From: Bacteroidia bacterium
GTDB lineage: Bacteria; Bacteroidota; Bacteroidia; 2-12-FULL-35-15
Direction: 5' to 3'
Length of the DNA stretch: 64,000 bases
NCBI GenBank assembly: GCA_030654175.1
Contig: JAURXZ010000003.1
Location: forward strand, 1 to 64,000
In this document: one piece after another, positions 37,065-45,557 of the stretch
Numbering within the stretch: the stretch's first letter is position 1
Layout of the letters: every line of letters starts with the position of its first letter
Translations under genes and position numbers: made by a program
Notes under the pieces: model-generated
What the model saw: only the letters and a program-made list of their open reading frames with translations
Databases searched by the model: none
What the model was told of the DNA's origin: nothing

Positions 37065-38120
37065 TTACTTACAATCTCCAATATAGTTTTTAGCTGATTC
37101 AACACCAAGCTCAACTGCTTTATTCCAATCCGAGCAGGCTCCGGCATTATCACGAAGCATTTCTTTTGCTATACCACGGTTCAAATAAGAGTAACCATAA
37201 GTTGCGTTTAACTGAATTGCTTTTGAACAATCATCAGCAGAACCTTTATAGTCTTTTATTTTAAATTTTGCAGTAGCACGGTTGTTGAAAGCAAACGCAT
37301 AATCCGATTTTAATTCTATTGCCTTTGTAAAATCTTCAATGGCACCATCATAATCACCGGCATCATACTTTGCGCTGCCTCTGTTGTTATAGGCTATATA
37401 ATAGTTTTCCTTTTTTTTGATAGCCTCTGTATAATCACTGATAGCGCCTTTGAAATCACCTTTTTTACGTTTTGCACTTGCCAAATTATTATATGTAAAT
37501 CCCATATCGGAATTAGAAGCAAGGGCTTTTTTATAATCTTCAATAGCCCCATCCATATCCTCTAATTGCCGTTTTGCGCTTCCCCGATCATTAAAAGCAT
37601 AAGCATAATCCGGTTTAATTCTAATGGCTTGCGTAAAATCATCAACAGCACCTTTATAATCGGCATTTTCAAATTTTATTCCTCCACGGTAATAATATGC
37701 CTGTGCATGATCCGATTTGATTTCAATAGTTTTAGAATAATCAGCGGAAGCACCAGTTTTATCTGCAAGTGCATATTTCGCCTGCCCCCGACTGAAATAG
37801 CTGTCAGGATTTTGCTCCAATAAAAGTGACTTGTCAAAATCAGCAATTGCATCGTTATATAACTTCATTTCGAATTTAATACTACCACGATTGTAATATG
37901 CTTTTTCAAAATCTGCTTTAATAGTAATTGCCTGATCAAAATCTTTTAAAGCATCATTATAATTTTTATTAGCAAAGTTCGCAATTCCGCTATTATAGAA
38001 CTTTTCGGCATCCTGAGATCCGTCATCAAGTATTTTGGCCTTTATGGTATCCGTTTGTGCATTTATAACCTGTACAAAAAACAAGTAAATGGCAACTAAA
38101 ACTATTTTTTTCATTTTCAT
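37065..38120 (-). CDS. Secreted tetratricopeptide repeat protein
   Basis: 351 residues. A signal peptide (MKMKKIVLVAIYLFFVQVINAQ) is followed by about nine near-perfect 34-residue TPRs carrying the motif YNNRGSAKYDAGDYDGAIEDFTKAIELK. The last copy ends GACSDWNKAVELGVESAKNYI with two terminal cysteines in the tail. It is a scaffold-type periplasmic or surface protein. It lies 56 bp upstream of the PorE-like gene on the same strand, so co-transcription is plausible. Confidence 0.85.
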   Translation of the reverse strand: MKMKKIVLVAIYLFFVQVINAQTDTIKAKILDDGSQDAEKFYNSGIANFANKNYNDALKDFDQAITIKADFEKAYYNRGSIKFEMKLYNDAIADFDKSLLLEQNPDSYFSRGQAKYALADKTGASADYSKTIEIKSDHAQAYYYRGGIKFENADYKGAVDDFTQAIRIKPDYAYAFNDRGSAKRQLEDMDGAIEDYKKALASNSDMGFTYNNLASAKRKKGDFKGAISDYTEAIKKKENYYIAYNNRGSAKYDAGDYDGAIEDFTKAIELKSDYAFAFNNRATAKFKIKDYKGSADDCSKAIQLNATYGYSYLNRGIAKEMLRDNAGACSDWNKAVELGVESAKNYIGDCK

Positions 38121-38237
38121 ATAGAAAGAATTTTGAATACAATAAATGTAATAAGATTTTTGTTACGGCAAACAGCATTAATATCCAAAATACAAATTAG
38201 ATAACGTATTCTTCTCCAAACAATCAAACAAAATTCT

Positions 38238-38245
38238 TAAGTTTG
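38238..38245 (+). promoter_or_regulatory. Candidate -7 element for the MFS transporter
   Basis: TAAGTTTG, a TAnnTTTG match, lies 21 nt before the start at 38267. No clear -33 element. Confidence 0.4.
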
Positions 38246-38266
38246 TGTTTCATTTTTTAAAAATTT

Positions 38267-39517
38267 ATGGTACAGCCTGTTAAGCAAAAATCTCCATTAC
38301 TCACTATCTTTTTTACTGTATTTCTTGATCTATTGGGCGTTGGTATCGTTATTCCTGTAATAGCACCCCTATTGCTGTATCCTGATCACCATATGCTTCC
38401 ACTGGAAGTGACAACACATACACGCACTATTATACTTGGCTTTCTTATAGCAGCATATCCAATAGCGCAGTTTTTCGGAGCTCCCATGTTGGGCGCCTTA
38501 TCGGATCGCTATGGAAGGAGAAAATTGCTTGCTATCTCGTTGGTTGGAACGTTGATAGGGTATTTACTTTTCGCAATTGCCATCCTTGAACAAAATATTT
38601 ATTTGTTGTTTGCAAGCCGATTGTTAGATGGCTTTTCCGGTGGCAATATTTCTATCGCACTTTCCTCTATTTCTGATTTCTCCGATGAAAAATCTAAAGC
38701 AAAAAACTTTGGAATGATTGGTGCTGCCTTTGGTCTTGGATTTATTCTGGGCCCTTATGTTGGTGGTAAATTAGCTGATCCTGCTATTGTTTCGTGGTTT
38801 AATGCAGCAACGCCATTTTGGTTTGCCGCCATATTGACATTAATTAATTTAGTTTTTGTTTTTTTTGCATTCCCGGAAACACTGCGGGAAAAAAGAAATA
38901 CACCGGTGAGTATATTTACCGGGATGCAAAATATTGGAAGGGCATTTCAGCTTAGACATTTACGGATCATTTTTTTTGTGGTTTTTTTATTCACCCTGGG
39001 ATTTAATTTTTTTACTCAGTTCTTTCAGGTATTCCTGATCAATAAGTTTGATTATAAAATTTCAGAAATAGCCGATGTGTTTGCCTTTATGGGTATTTGG
39101 ATCGTTGTTGCGCAAGGCGGGTTGCAGCGTCCCATGTCTAAAAAATATTCGCCTTTAAAAATCATACAAATTTCCTCGGTTCTTTTAGCTATCACACTGC
39201 CAATGCTTCTTTTGCCAACTGAATCAAAATATATTTTCTTTGTTCTGCCTTTCATAGCCATTTTCCAAGGCTTAACGCAGCCTAACATAACTTCAGTAGT
39301 ATCAAGCCAGGCAGGAAAAGATGAACAAGGACAAATATTGGGCATCAACCAATCCATTCAGTCACTTGGGATGGCAATACCACCTATTATTGCAAGTTAT
39401 ATTAATTTAGTAAATATTAATTACCCTATTGCAACAGCATCATTTTGCATCCTATTGGGATGGGGAGTGCTGATCATTTTTTTTAGAAATAAAAAAACGA
39501 ATGGAACTTTTGTGTAA
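38267..39517 (+). CDS. MFS transporter, TetA-like drug efflux family
   Basis: 416 residues, about 12 membrane segments. The N-terminal DLLGVGIVIPVIAPLL and the A-loop GALSDRYGRRKLL (MFS motif A) are those of the DHA1/TetA group, as is the SRLLDGFSGGNISIALSSISD segment of TM5. It is probably a proton-driven exporter of small hydrophobic compounds; the substrate is unknown. No regulator is linked. Confidence 0.88.
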   Translation: MVQPVKQKSPLLTIFFTVFLDLLGVGIVIPVIAPLLLYPDHHMLPLEVTTHTRTIILGFLIAAYPIAQFFGAPMLGALSDRYGRRKLLAISLVGTLIGYLLFAIAILEQNIYLLFASRLLDGFSGGNISIALSSISDFSDEKSKAKNFGMIGAAFGLGFILGPYVGGKLADPAIVSWFNAATPFWFAAILTLINLVFVFFAFPETLREKRNTPVSIFTGMQNIGRAFQLRHLRIIFFVVFLFTLGFNFFTQFFQVFLINKFDYKISEIADVFAFMGIWIVVAQGGLQRPMSKKYSPLKIIQISSVLLAITLPMLLLPTESKYIFFVLPFIAIFQGLTQPNITSVVSSQAGKDEQGQILGINQSIQSLGMAIPPIIASYINLVNINYPIATASFCILLGWGVLIIFFRNKKTNGTFV

Positions 39518-39609
39518 ATTTATATAGGCTATTTCCAAAAATTTAACCTCCCATTTCAATATATATATCCAAATAAAAGAAGAAAATCAGATCTAAAAAA
39601 TATAAGAAA

Positions 39610-41454
39610 ATGAAAAAAATAATTTATTCAACAGCACTGCTTTCTTTAGCTATTTTCAGCTCATGCGGGGATAGCAAAGAATCTTCAAAAGAAAAGAAGA
39701 CATACGCTGCGGAAGATATTAAAATTGAAACAAAAAAAGCAAATGCCTTTTTTGATCGTGTATTTGACGCTACAGTGGATCGTGATCCGGTGAGCCAAAC
39801 ACGTTTAGGGATCAAAAAAGATTATGACAAATGGACCGACATCAGTGATGAACATGCACAAAAGGAATTGGAAATCACCAAAGGCAATTTAGATTCGTTG
39901 CATACGATTGTAAACATTGATGCGCTTGATGTCCAAACAAAGATCAGTTACCGTTTGTTTGAAAAAGAGTGTCAGGACAAAATCGATAATTTCAAATGGC
40001 GTTTTCATGATTACCCTGTTAATCAAATGGGAGGAATGCATTCTGAAATCCCTGCCTTTTTAATTAATATGCATGCTATAAGTAATAAAGCAGATGCAGA
40101 AGCATATATTTCAAGACTTTTAGGAATCAATAGTTTATTTGATCAATTATTGGTGAACTTAAAAGTTCGTGAAGAAAAAAACGTTATCCCCCCCAAATTT
40201 GTTTTCCCTTTAGTATTAACCGACTGCAAAAACATATTGTCCGGAGCCCCTTTCGACAACGGGAAAGTAATGAATGCTTTACTGGAAGATTTTATTACAA
40301 AAGTAAGTGCATTAAAAGAATTAGATGACACAGCTAAAAAAGAACTGATCACAAAAGCATCTGACGCATTGTTAACATCCGTAAAACCGGCTTACGAAAA
40401 ACTAATAGCTTATTGGAATGAATTGGAAAAAAAATCAACTGATGATGATGGTATCTGGAAACTGACTGATGGTGCGGCATTTTATGATGCAGCTTTGAAG
40501 CAAACAACAACTACCAATTTAACTTCTGATGAAATTCATGAAATTGGTTTGAAAGAAGTAGCTCGTATACATAGCGAGATGAAGGTGATCATGAAAAAAG
40601 TAAATTTCAAAAATGATAACCTTCAGGATTTCTTTGATTTTATGCGCATCGATAAACAATTCTATTATGCCAATACTGCCGAAGGGAAAGAAGCATATCG
40701 CGTAAAAGGAGTAAAGATCATTGATGATATGAAAAATGAAATTGATAAATTATTTCTTACAAAACCCAAAGCTGATATTGAAGTTAAGCCTGTAGAAGCA
40801 TTCCGCGAAAAATCAGCAGGAGGTGCATTTTATGAAGAGCCTGCATTGGATGGCTCTCGTCCGGGACGTTATTATATTAATTTGTACAACATGGCAGATC
40901 AGGCAACCTATCAAATGGAAGCGTTGGCCTATCACGAAGGTATACCGGGACATCACATGCAAATAGCCATTGCACAGGAACTATCCAATATTGCTAAGTT
41001 CCGTATGCATGGTGGAAATACTGCTTATGTGGAAGGTTGGGCTTTGTATTCTGAGCTTGTCCCTAAAGAAATTGGTTTTTACCAGGACCCTTATTCTGAT
41101 TTTGGAAGATTAGCAATGGAACTTTTCCGTGCAGCCCGCCTTGTTGTTGATACAGGAATTCATCGCAAAAAATGGACACGTCAAAAAGCATTGACCTATT
41201 TTAAAGAAAATACACCAAACCCGGAAGGCGATAATAAAAAGGAAATTGAACGCTATATCGTTTGGCCATCACAAGCTACAGGATACAAAATTGGGATGAT
41301 CAAAATTTTAGACCTTCGTGAAAAAGCGAAGATCCAATTGGGTACTAAATTTGATATCCGCGAATTTCATGATGTAGTGCTTACTTCAGGACCTGTACCG
41401 ATGGATATTTTAGAAGAAATGGTAAAAACCTGGGCAGAGAAGAAGATGAATTGA
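39610..41454 (+). CDS. DUF885 family lipoprotein, putative metallopeptidase
   Basis: 614 residues. It has a lipoprotein signal (LAIFSSCGDSKES, lipobox Cys20). The catalytic-looking centre is HEGIPGHH (His442-His449), followed by the Glu-bearing EGWALYSE, which resembles gluzincin HExxH...E zinc sites although the first motif is HExxxxH-like. DUF885 proteins are presumed periplasmic or outer-membrane peptidases. An M42 peptidase lies just downstream, which may indicate a peptide-utilisation pair. Confidence 0.85.
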   Translation: MKKIIYSTALLSLAIFSSCGDSKESSKEKKTYAAEDIKIETKKANAFFDRVFDATVDRDPVSQTRLGIKKDYDKWTDISDEHAQKELEITKGNLDSLHTIVNIDALDVQTKISYRLFEKECQDKIDNFKWRFHDYPVNQMGGMHSEIPAFLINMHAISNKADAEAYISRLLGINSLFDQLLVNLKVREEKNVIPPKFVFPLVLTDCKNILSGAPFDNGKVMNALLEDFITKVSALKELDDTAKKELITKASDALLTSVKPAYEKLIAYWNELEKKSTDDDGIWKLTDGAAFYDAALKQTTTTNLTSDEIHEIGLKEVARIHSEMKVIMKKVNFKNDNLQDFFDFMRIDKQFYYANTAEGKEAYRVKGVKIIDDMKNEIDKLFLTKPKADIEVKPVEAFREKSAGGAFYEEPALDGSRPGRYYINLYNMADQATYQMEALAYHEGIPGHHMQIAIAQELSNIAKFRMHGGNTAYVEGWALYSELVPKEIGFYQDPYSDFGRLAMELFRAARLVVDTGIHRKKWTRQKALTYFKENTPNPEGDNKKEIERYIVWPSQATGYKIGMIKILDLREKAKIQLGTKFDIREFHDVVLTSGPVPMDILEEMVKTWAEKKMN

Positions 41455-41533
41455 TGTGAAGATGTGCTGATTTACCGATGTGCTGATCTAACATCTGACT
41501 AATCACTAATGACTAATGACTAATGACTAATGA
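41454..41533. repeat. Microrepeat array (GATGTGCTGAT and TAATGAC units)
   Basis: GATGTGCTGAT units at 41458-41487 are followed by four TAATGAC heptamers (41506-41533). The array runs into the start of the M42 peptidase gene, so the first in-frame ATG there lies inside the repeat. Confidence 0.75.
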
Positions 41534-41543
41534 ACTAAAAAAA

Positions 41544-42659
41544 ATGGCAAAGAAAAAAGAAACAAAAAAAGAAACAAAGTCAATTCTTACAAAAAGTTCA
41601 CACGAATTTTTGCGTAATTATTTGAATAATTCATCACCAACCGGTTTTGAAATTGCGGGACAAAAACTATGGCTCGATTATATGAAACCTTATATTGACG
41701 ATTATTTTATCGACAATTATGGAACAGCTGTTGGTGTTATCAACCCCAAAGCAGAATTTAAGGTAGTGATAGAAGCACATGCTGATGAAATATCCTGGTT
41801 TGTGAATTATATTACTAATGATGGTTTTATTTATTTGCGCAGAAACGGTGGTAGCGATCACATGATAGCTCCTTCCAAGCGAGTAAATATTTATACTGAT
41901 AAAGGTATTGTTAAAGCTGTTTTTGGATGGCCGGCAATTCACGTTCGTGATGCATCAAAAGAAGAACCACCATCCTTAAAAAATATTTTTTTGGATTGCG
42001 GATGTAATACAAAAAAAGAAGTTGAAGAGCTGGGAATTCATGTTGGATGTGTGATCACTTACGAAGATGAATTTATGGTATTAAATGATCGTTATTATGT
42101 GGGAAGAGCATTGGATAATCGTGTAGGAGGATTTATGATCGCTGAGGTAGCACGTTTATTAAAAGAAAGCAAAACAAAATTACCTTTCGGTTTATATATT
42201 GTTAATTCTGTGCAGGAAGAAGTTGGTTTACGCGGTGCTGAAATGATCACACATACAATTAAACCAAACGTAGCCATCATTACAGATGTTTGTCATGATA
42301 CTCAATCACCAATGATGAATAAGATCGCCAGCGGTGATCTGGCTTGTGGTAAAGGACCTGTGCTTACTTATGGTCCTGCCGTACAAAACAACCTATTGAA
42401 ACTGATAATTGACGCTGCCAACAGCAACAAAATACCTTTCCAACGTGCTGCTGCATCACGTGCCACAGGAACTGATACGGATGCATTCGCCTATTCAGTG
42501 GGTGGTGTTCCATCAGCATTGATTTCTTTACCCTTACGTTATATGCACACTACCGTGGAAAGTGTTCATAAAGATGATGTTGAAAATGTTATTAAGCTAA
42601 TTTTCCAATCGCTGAAAGCAATTAAAAACAATCACGATTTTAAGTATTTACAAAAGTAA
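41544..42659 (+). CDS. M42 family metallopeptidase (aminopeptidase)
   Basis: 371 residues from the chosen start. Di-zinc aminopeptidase of the M42 type, which forms dodecameric cages for peptide breakdown. Zinc and catalytic residues are in EAHADEISWF (His, with catalytic Asp), ALDNRVGGF (bridging Asp), NSVQEEVGLRG (catalytic Glu-Glu), TDVCHDTQSP and MHTTVES (His). An ATG at 41523 is in frame but falls inside the TAATGAC repeat. The ATG at 41544, giving MAKKKETKKETKS, is more likely. A strong terminator follows. Confidence 0.92.
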   Translation: MAKKKETKKETKSILTKSSHEFLRNYLNNSSPTGFEIAGQKLWLDYMKPYIDDYFIDNYGTAVGVINPKAEFKVVIEAHADEISWFVNYITNDGFIYLRRNGGSDHMIAPSKRVNIYTDKGIVKAVFGWPAIHVRDASKEEPPSLKNIFLDCGCNTKKEVEELGIHVGCVITYEDEFMVLNDRYYVGRALDNRVGGFMIAEVARLLKESKTKLPFGLYIVNSVQEEVGLRGAEMITHTIKPNVAIITDVCHDTQSPMMNKIASGDLACGKGPVLTYGPAVQNNLLKLIIDAANSNKIPFQRAAASRATGTDTDAFAYSVGGVPSALISLPLRYMHTTVESVHKDDVENVIKLIFQSLKAIKNNHDFKYLQK

Positions 42660-42679
42660 TTTCAATTTAATTCAATTTG

Positions 42680-42718
42680 GCCTGCCCTTTTCTTGAAAAA
42701 AAGGGGCAGGCTTTTTTT
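42680..42718 (+). terminator. Rho-independent terminator after the M42 peptidase
   Basis: CCTGCCCTTTT pairs with AAAAGGGGCAGG around a short loop, followed by CTTTTTTTAT. Confidence 0.85.
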
Positions 42719-42904
42719 ATTCAATTTACTCCATCAGAACTGTTTTATGTTAAAAGAAAATCATAAAAAAAATGATTGAAATCAAAGCTTCCAATGGTTA
42801 TTGTTATCTCATGTTAGTTATGCTTTCTATTCTTTTGTGCTTAAAAAAATTATGAAAAAAACAGCTACGAATTACTGCCGCTTTTTCAACATTTTATTGA
42901 TGAA

Positions 42905-43939
42905 ATGGAAAGCGGCAAGCGCCTTCAAAAGAATGGGTGTTTGATCAGAAAAACAACTATCAAAAATTATCTTGCTCTGCAAAAGAACTTAACAGATTTT
43001 GCAATGGAAAAGGGAATTGTTATTCGTATCAAAGATTATGAACGAATGAAATCAATAAGATCACGAATAGCCGAAAGGAACTATTGGAAAAGGTTTTATT
43101 TTACTTTTACCGAATATCTGTATCAAAATTGCGATTTGTATGATAATTATGTAGGCACTCAAATGAAATTGCTAAGGGCCTTTTTTAATTACCAGATCGA
43201 AGAAATGAACCCGACACCGGGCAACTATCACAATCGGTTTTATGTTACAAGTGAGGATATCCCTGTATTAGTGCTGGTGCCGGAAAGATTAAAATTTTTG
43301 ATCTATAATAAAGAATTTGAAAACAGTTTGCCCAAAAGGTTAAGAATAATGAAAGATATGTTTGTTTTTGGATGCATCACCGCATTAAGTTTTGGGGATC
43401 TGATGAAAGCAAACAGAACAAACATTGAACACATAAATAAAAATGTGTATTTGTGTACCACCTCACAAAAAACAAATATTCGTTCCAGAGTATTTCTTCC
43501 TGATTTTTCCAAAGAAATTCTTTTGAAATACAAACGCAGAAAACGCACTTTATTTCCACCAATTTCAAATGTAAATTTCAATATCGCAATTAAAAAAATT
43601 GCTTTACTTGCCGGATGGACAGAGGAGTTGGAAGTTACACGAAGTAAAAGGGGGCAACATTTTGAGAAATACAAGGATGAGGTAAAAAAAACAAATTACC
43701 GTTTCTGTGATCTGATCGCTTCACATTCTATGAGGCGAACAGCAATAACAACCATGCTAAGAATGGGTATGCACGAAATGAATGTTCGCATCATTTCCGG
43801 CCATAAAGCTAACAGTGCGTCCTTTAGCCGTTATGTTTGCTATGCTGATGGATTTATGGATGCTGAAATGGAAAAATATTATTTAAAATTAGATTCGGTA
43901 GATTCTGAAAACTACAAATATAAAAATGTTGAAAATTAA
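42905..43939 (+). CDS. Tyrosine recombinase / integrase, IntDOT-like (probably frameshifted at the 5' end)
   Basis: 344 residues in the open frame. N-terminal arm-binding and core-binding domains (about 1-120) precede the catalytic domain. Visible residues, numbered from this Met: Lys189 (TSQKTNIRSR), His274-x-x-Arg277 (ASHSMRRTA), His300 (ISGHKANSA) and nucleophile Tyr310 (FSRYV). The first catalytic Arg is Ser162 (TALSFGDLMK), as in IntDOT of the CTnDOT conjugative transposon. Upstream in the same frame (from 42850) the sequence still reads as protein (NSYELLPLFQHFIDE). An ATG at 42852 would join it if a run of seven A (42855-42861) were eight. The gene may therefore start at 42852. It borders the Rhs cassette island. 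Confidence 0.85.
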   Translation: MESGKRLQKNGCLIRKTTIKNYLALQKNLTDFAMEKGIVIRIKDYERMKSIRSRIAERNYWKRFYFTFTEYLYQNCDLYDNYVGTQMKLLRAFFNYQIEEMNPTPGNYHNRFYVTSEDIPVLVLVPERLKFLIYNKEFENSLPKRLRIMKDMFVFGCITALSFGDLMKANRTNIEHINKNVYLCTTSQKTNIRSRVFLPDFSKEILLKYKRRKRTLFPPISNVNFNIAIKKIALLAGWTEELEVTRSKRGQHFEKYKDEVKKTNYRFCDLIASHSMRRTAITTMLRMGMHEMNVRIISGHKANSASFSRYVCYADGFMDAEMEKYYLKLDSVDSENYKYKNVEN

Positions 43940-43957
43940 ATTCTGCTAAAAAAACAA

Positions 43958-43993
43958 AAAGAGCCTGTTTCAAATACGAAACAGGCTCTTTTA
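43958..43993 (+). terminator. Terminator hairpin at the left edge of the Rhs island
   Basis: AAAAAGAGCCTGTTTC pairs with GAAACAGGCTCTTTT around AAATAC. It ends the recombinase transcript and also forms the outer edge of the conserved cassette leader. A decayed counterpart lies at the right edge (about 48108-48144). Confidence 0.8.
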
Positions 43994-44345
43994 ATAAAAT
44001 ATGAAAAGAGCATAATTGTGCATTTTTTTACATATTTTTGATAACATAAAAGTTCTTTGAAGTACGCATCACTATTGCAAAAGGAGCAATATGCCGTTAG
44101 AATACCTTTGGAGCTGCAATGCCGGGCAGAAGTTTCGTTGGAGCTAATGGGTATAGGTATGGGTTTAATGGTAAGGAAAATGATAATGAAGTGAAAGGAA
44201 ACGGAAACCAGCAGGATTATAGAATGCGAATCTATGACCCAAGACTTGGTAAGTTCTTATCGGTTGACCCGTTGACAAGTAAATATCCAATGTTAACACC
44301 TTACCAGTTTGCGAGTAATACTCCGATTGTTGCAATTGATTTGGA
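43981..44345 (+). repeat. Left arm of the inverted cassette repeat (leader + Rhs core)
   Basis: Includes a 138-nt noncoding leader (43981-44118) and the Rhs core coding DNA behind it. Against the right arm the leader shows 6 mismatches and no gaps (about 96% identity). The first 34 codons of the ORF show 13 differences, all silent. Similarity fades after about codon 79. Confidence 0.85.
44033..44040 (+). promoter_or_regulatory. Candidate -7 element in the left cassette leader
   Basis: TATTTTTG fits TAnnTTTG and is kept in the right arm (48060-48067, minus strand). A TTG at 44016-44018 is only 14 nt upstream, shorter than usual. A GTTCTTTGAA boxA-like string follows at 44051-44060. A hairpin ATTGC/GCAAT (44074-44078 with 44086-44090) lies just before the first ATG. 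Confidence 0.4.
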
Positions 44346-45030
44346 TGGAATGGAAGCGTTTATAGTCCACGGCACGAAACAAACTAGTTCATTTGCCTCA
44401 TATATTACACCTGAAGCTAAAAAACAATTATTAAGAATTACAGGCAATACAAAGCTAGATGGAAGTTTTAACTGGAGTGCGCCTTATCCTCCAATGCAAA
44501 ATTCATTGACAAGAAAAGTCTCAGCGAAAGAGTTAGTAGCGCATATTGTGAAGACAAGACTCGAAATGATGAAAAACGGAGATATCACCGAGGATGAACC
44601 AATTTCAATAATAGGACATAGCCACGGTGGGAATGTTGCTATTCAAGCTGCGAAGATTCTTGGAAAAAAAGGTATTAAAGTTAATTTGGTTACAATAGGA
44701 ACACCTGCATATAATACTGATGAAAAAGATGCTTACGGAGGTGGACCAGATTCGGAAGATCCCGTGAGTAATTCAGGAATTAATGACCATATTCAGGTTG
44801 TACATAAAGATGATGATGTTGTTGATGTTGCAGGAGGTTCTGAAACTTTTAATAGTGGACAAACGAAAAATTATGTAGTTACTGACGATGATATTAAATA
44901 TGATAATGGATTAGATGCGCACATTCGTTTACCATTTAGTAAAAAACTAGGCGAATTTTTGAAAAAAATTCCTGAAATGAAAAAGGCACCAGCACCTGGA
45001 ATTAAACCTGTTGATAGCAATAATAATTAA
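44119..45030 (+). CDS. Stand-alone Rhs-tip protein with lipase-like toxin domain
   Basis: 303 residues. The first ~79 are the Rhs-associated core that ends full-length Rhs proteins (YRYGFNGKENDNEVKG, MRIYDPRLGKFLSVDPL, TPYQFASNTPI, DLDG). The upstream YD-repeat shell is absent, and an in-frame TAG lies 21 nt before the ATG. The variable tip (80-303) looks like an alpha/beta-hydrolase or class 3 lipase: oxyanion-type VHGT (83-86), nucleophile elbow GHSHG (Ser168), possible Asp232 and His268. A phospholipase toxin is inferred. A small lipoprotein-like gene starts 2 bp after the stop, as expected for an immunity gene. Confidence 0.75.
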   Translation: MPGRSFVGANGYRYGFNGKENDNEVKGNGNQQDYRMRIYDPRLGKFLSVDPLTSKYPMLTPYQFASNTPIVAIDLDGMEAFIVHGTKQTSSFASYITPEAKKQLLRITGNTKLDGSFNWSAPYPPMQNSLTRKVSAKELVAHIVKTRLEMMKNGDITEDEPISIIGHSHGGNVAIQAAKILGKKGIKVNLVTIGTPAYNTDEKDAYGGGPDSEDPVSNSGINDHIQVVHKDDDVVDVAGGSETFNSGQTKNYVVTDDDIKYDNGLDAHIRLPFSKKLGEFLKKIPEMKKAPAPGIKPVDSNNN

Positions 45031-45032
45031 TT

Positions 45033-45422
45033 ATGAGTAAAACAATAACGATATCACTTTCTATAATTTTTGTTATAATTTTAGTTTATTCTTGTCGTAT
45101 GTGCCAATACAAAAAAACATTAGAAAAAGTTTCTGAAGAAATGTATAATGAAATATATTTGAATAATACTTTTAAGGGCAAGATAAAAAAGCTAGAGCCT
45201 TATCATAATAAAACCTATGAATATATTATGACAATTGATACTGAAGAAGAAGAATTTGATTTGGACTATGCTATTTTATGTGTCGATGAAAACTTTGTGT
45301 CTTTTGTTGAAAAGGGGGATAGCGTATACAAAACAGGAGGTTCGAAGACAGTCAAGTTTTGCAAAAAAGATAAAAGCTGCAAAGATATTGAGTTGAAATT
45401 CTGTGGTGGCTCTTTTAAATAG
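45033..45422 (+). CDS. Candidate immunity protein (small lipoprotein or membrane-anchored)
   Basis: 129 residues, no family recognised. N-terminal hydrophobic segment ITISLSIIFVIILVYSC with a lipobox-like LVYSC, then a soluble domain rich in Glu, Asp and Lys (TIDTEEEEFDLDYAILC) with four later cysteines. The start is 2 bp after the Rhs-tip stop codon, indicating translational coupling. A periplasm-facing immunity protein would suit a lipase-like toxin. The assignment rests on position and topology. Confidence 0.6.
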   Translation: MSKTITISLSIIFVIILVYSCRMCQYKKTLEKVSEEMYNEIYLNNTFKGKIKKLEPYHNKTYEYIMTIDTEEEEFDLDYAILCVDENFVSFVEKGDSVYKTGGSKTVKFCKKDKSCKDIELKFCGGSFK

Positions 45423-45466
45423 CCCCGGCAGGCGTGAGTGCTAGTGCGGTATGTGCGGTATGCAGG

Positions 45467-45485
45467 CGCGAGTTTTTTAACTCGT
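45467..45485 (+). terminator. Hairpin after the left toxin/immunity pair
   Basis: CGAGTT and AACTCG flank TTTT, within the string GCAGGCGCGAG...CTCGTGTCG. I recall similar GCAGGCGCGAGTTTTTTAACT strings near Rhs loci of other Bacteroidota but cannot verify this here. Confidence 0.4.
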
Positions 45486-45524
45486 GTCGTTTAATTAATA
45501 GGCATCTTGCCGTAGTGTGAATTT

Positions 45525-45556
45525 AAACACCGTTAGCAATAGCGGTGTTTTTTTAT
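45525..45556. terminator. Terminator between the left cassette and the XRE remnant
   Basis: AAACACCG (45525-45532) pairs with CGGTGTTT (45543-45550), followed by T-rich sequence on the plus strand. It can serve both the left cassette and the convergent regulator remnant. Confidence 0.7.
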
Positions 45557-45557
45557 T

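Noticed and set aside
41523-41543. ATG at 41523 as the start of the M42 peptidase
   Set aside because: It lies inside the TAATGAC microrepeat, and the seven residues it adds are repeat-encoded. The ATG at 41544 is preferred.
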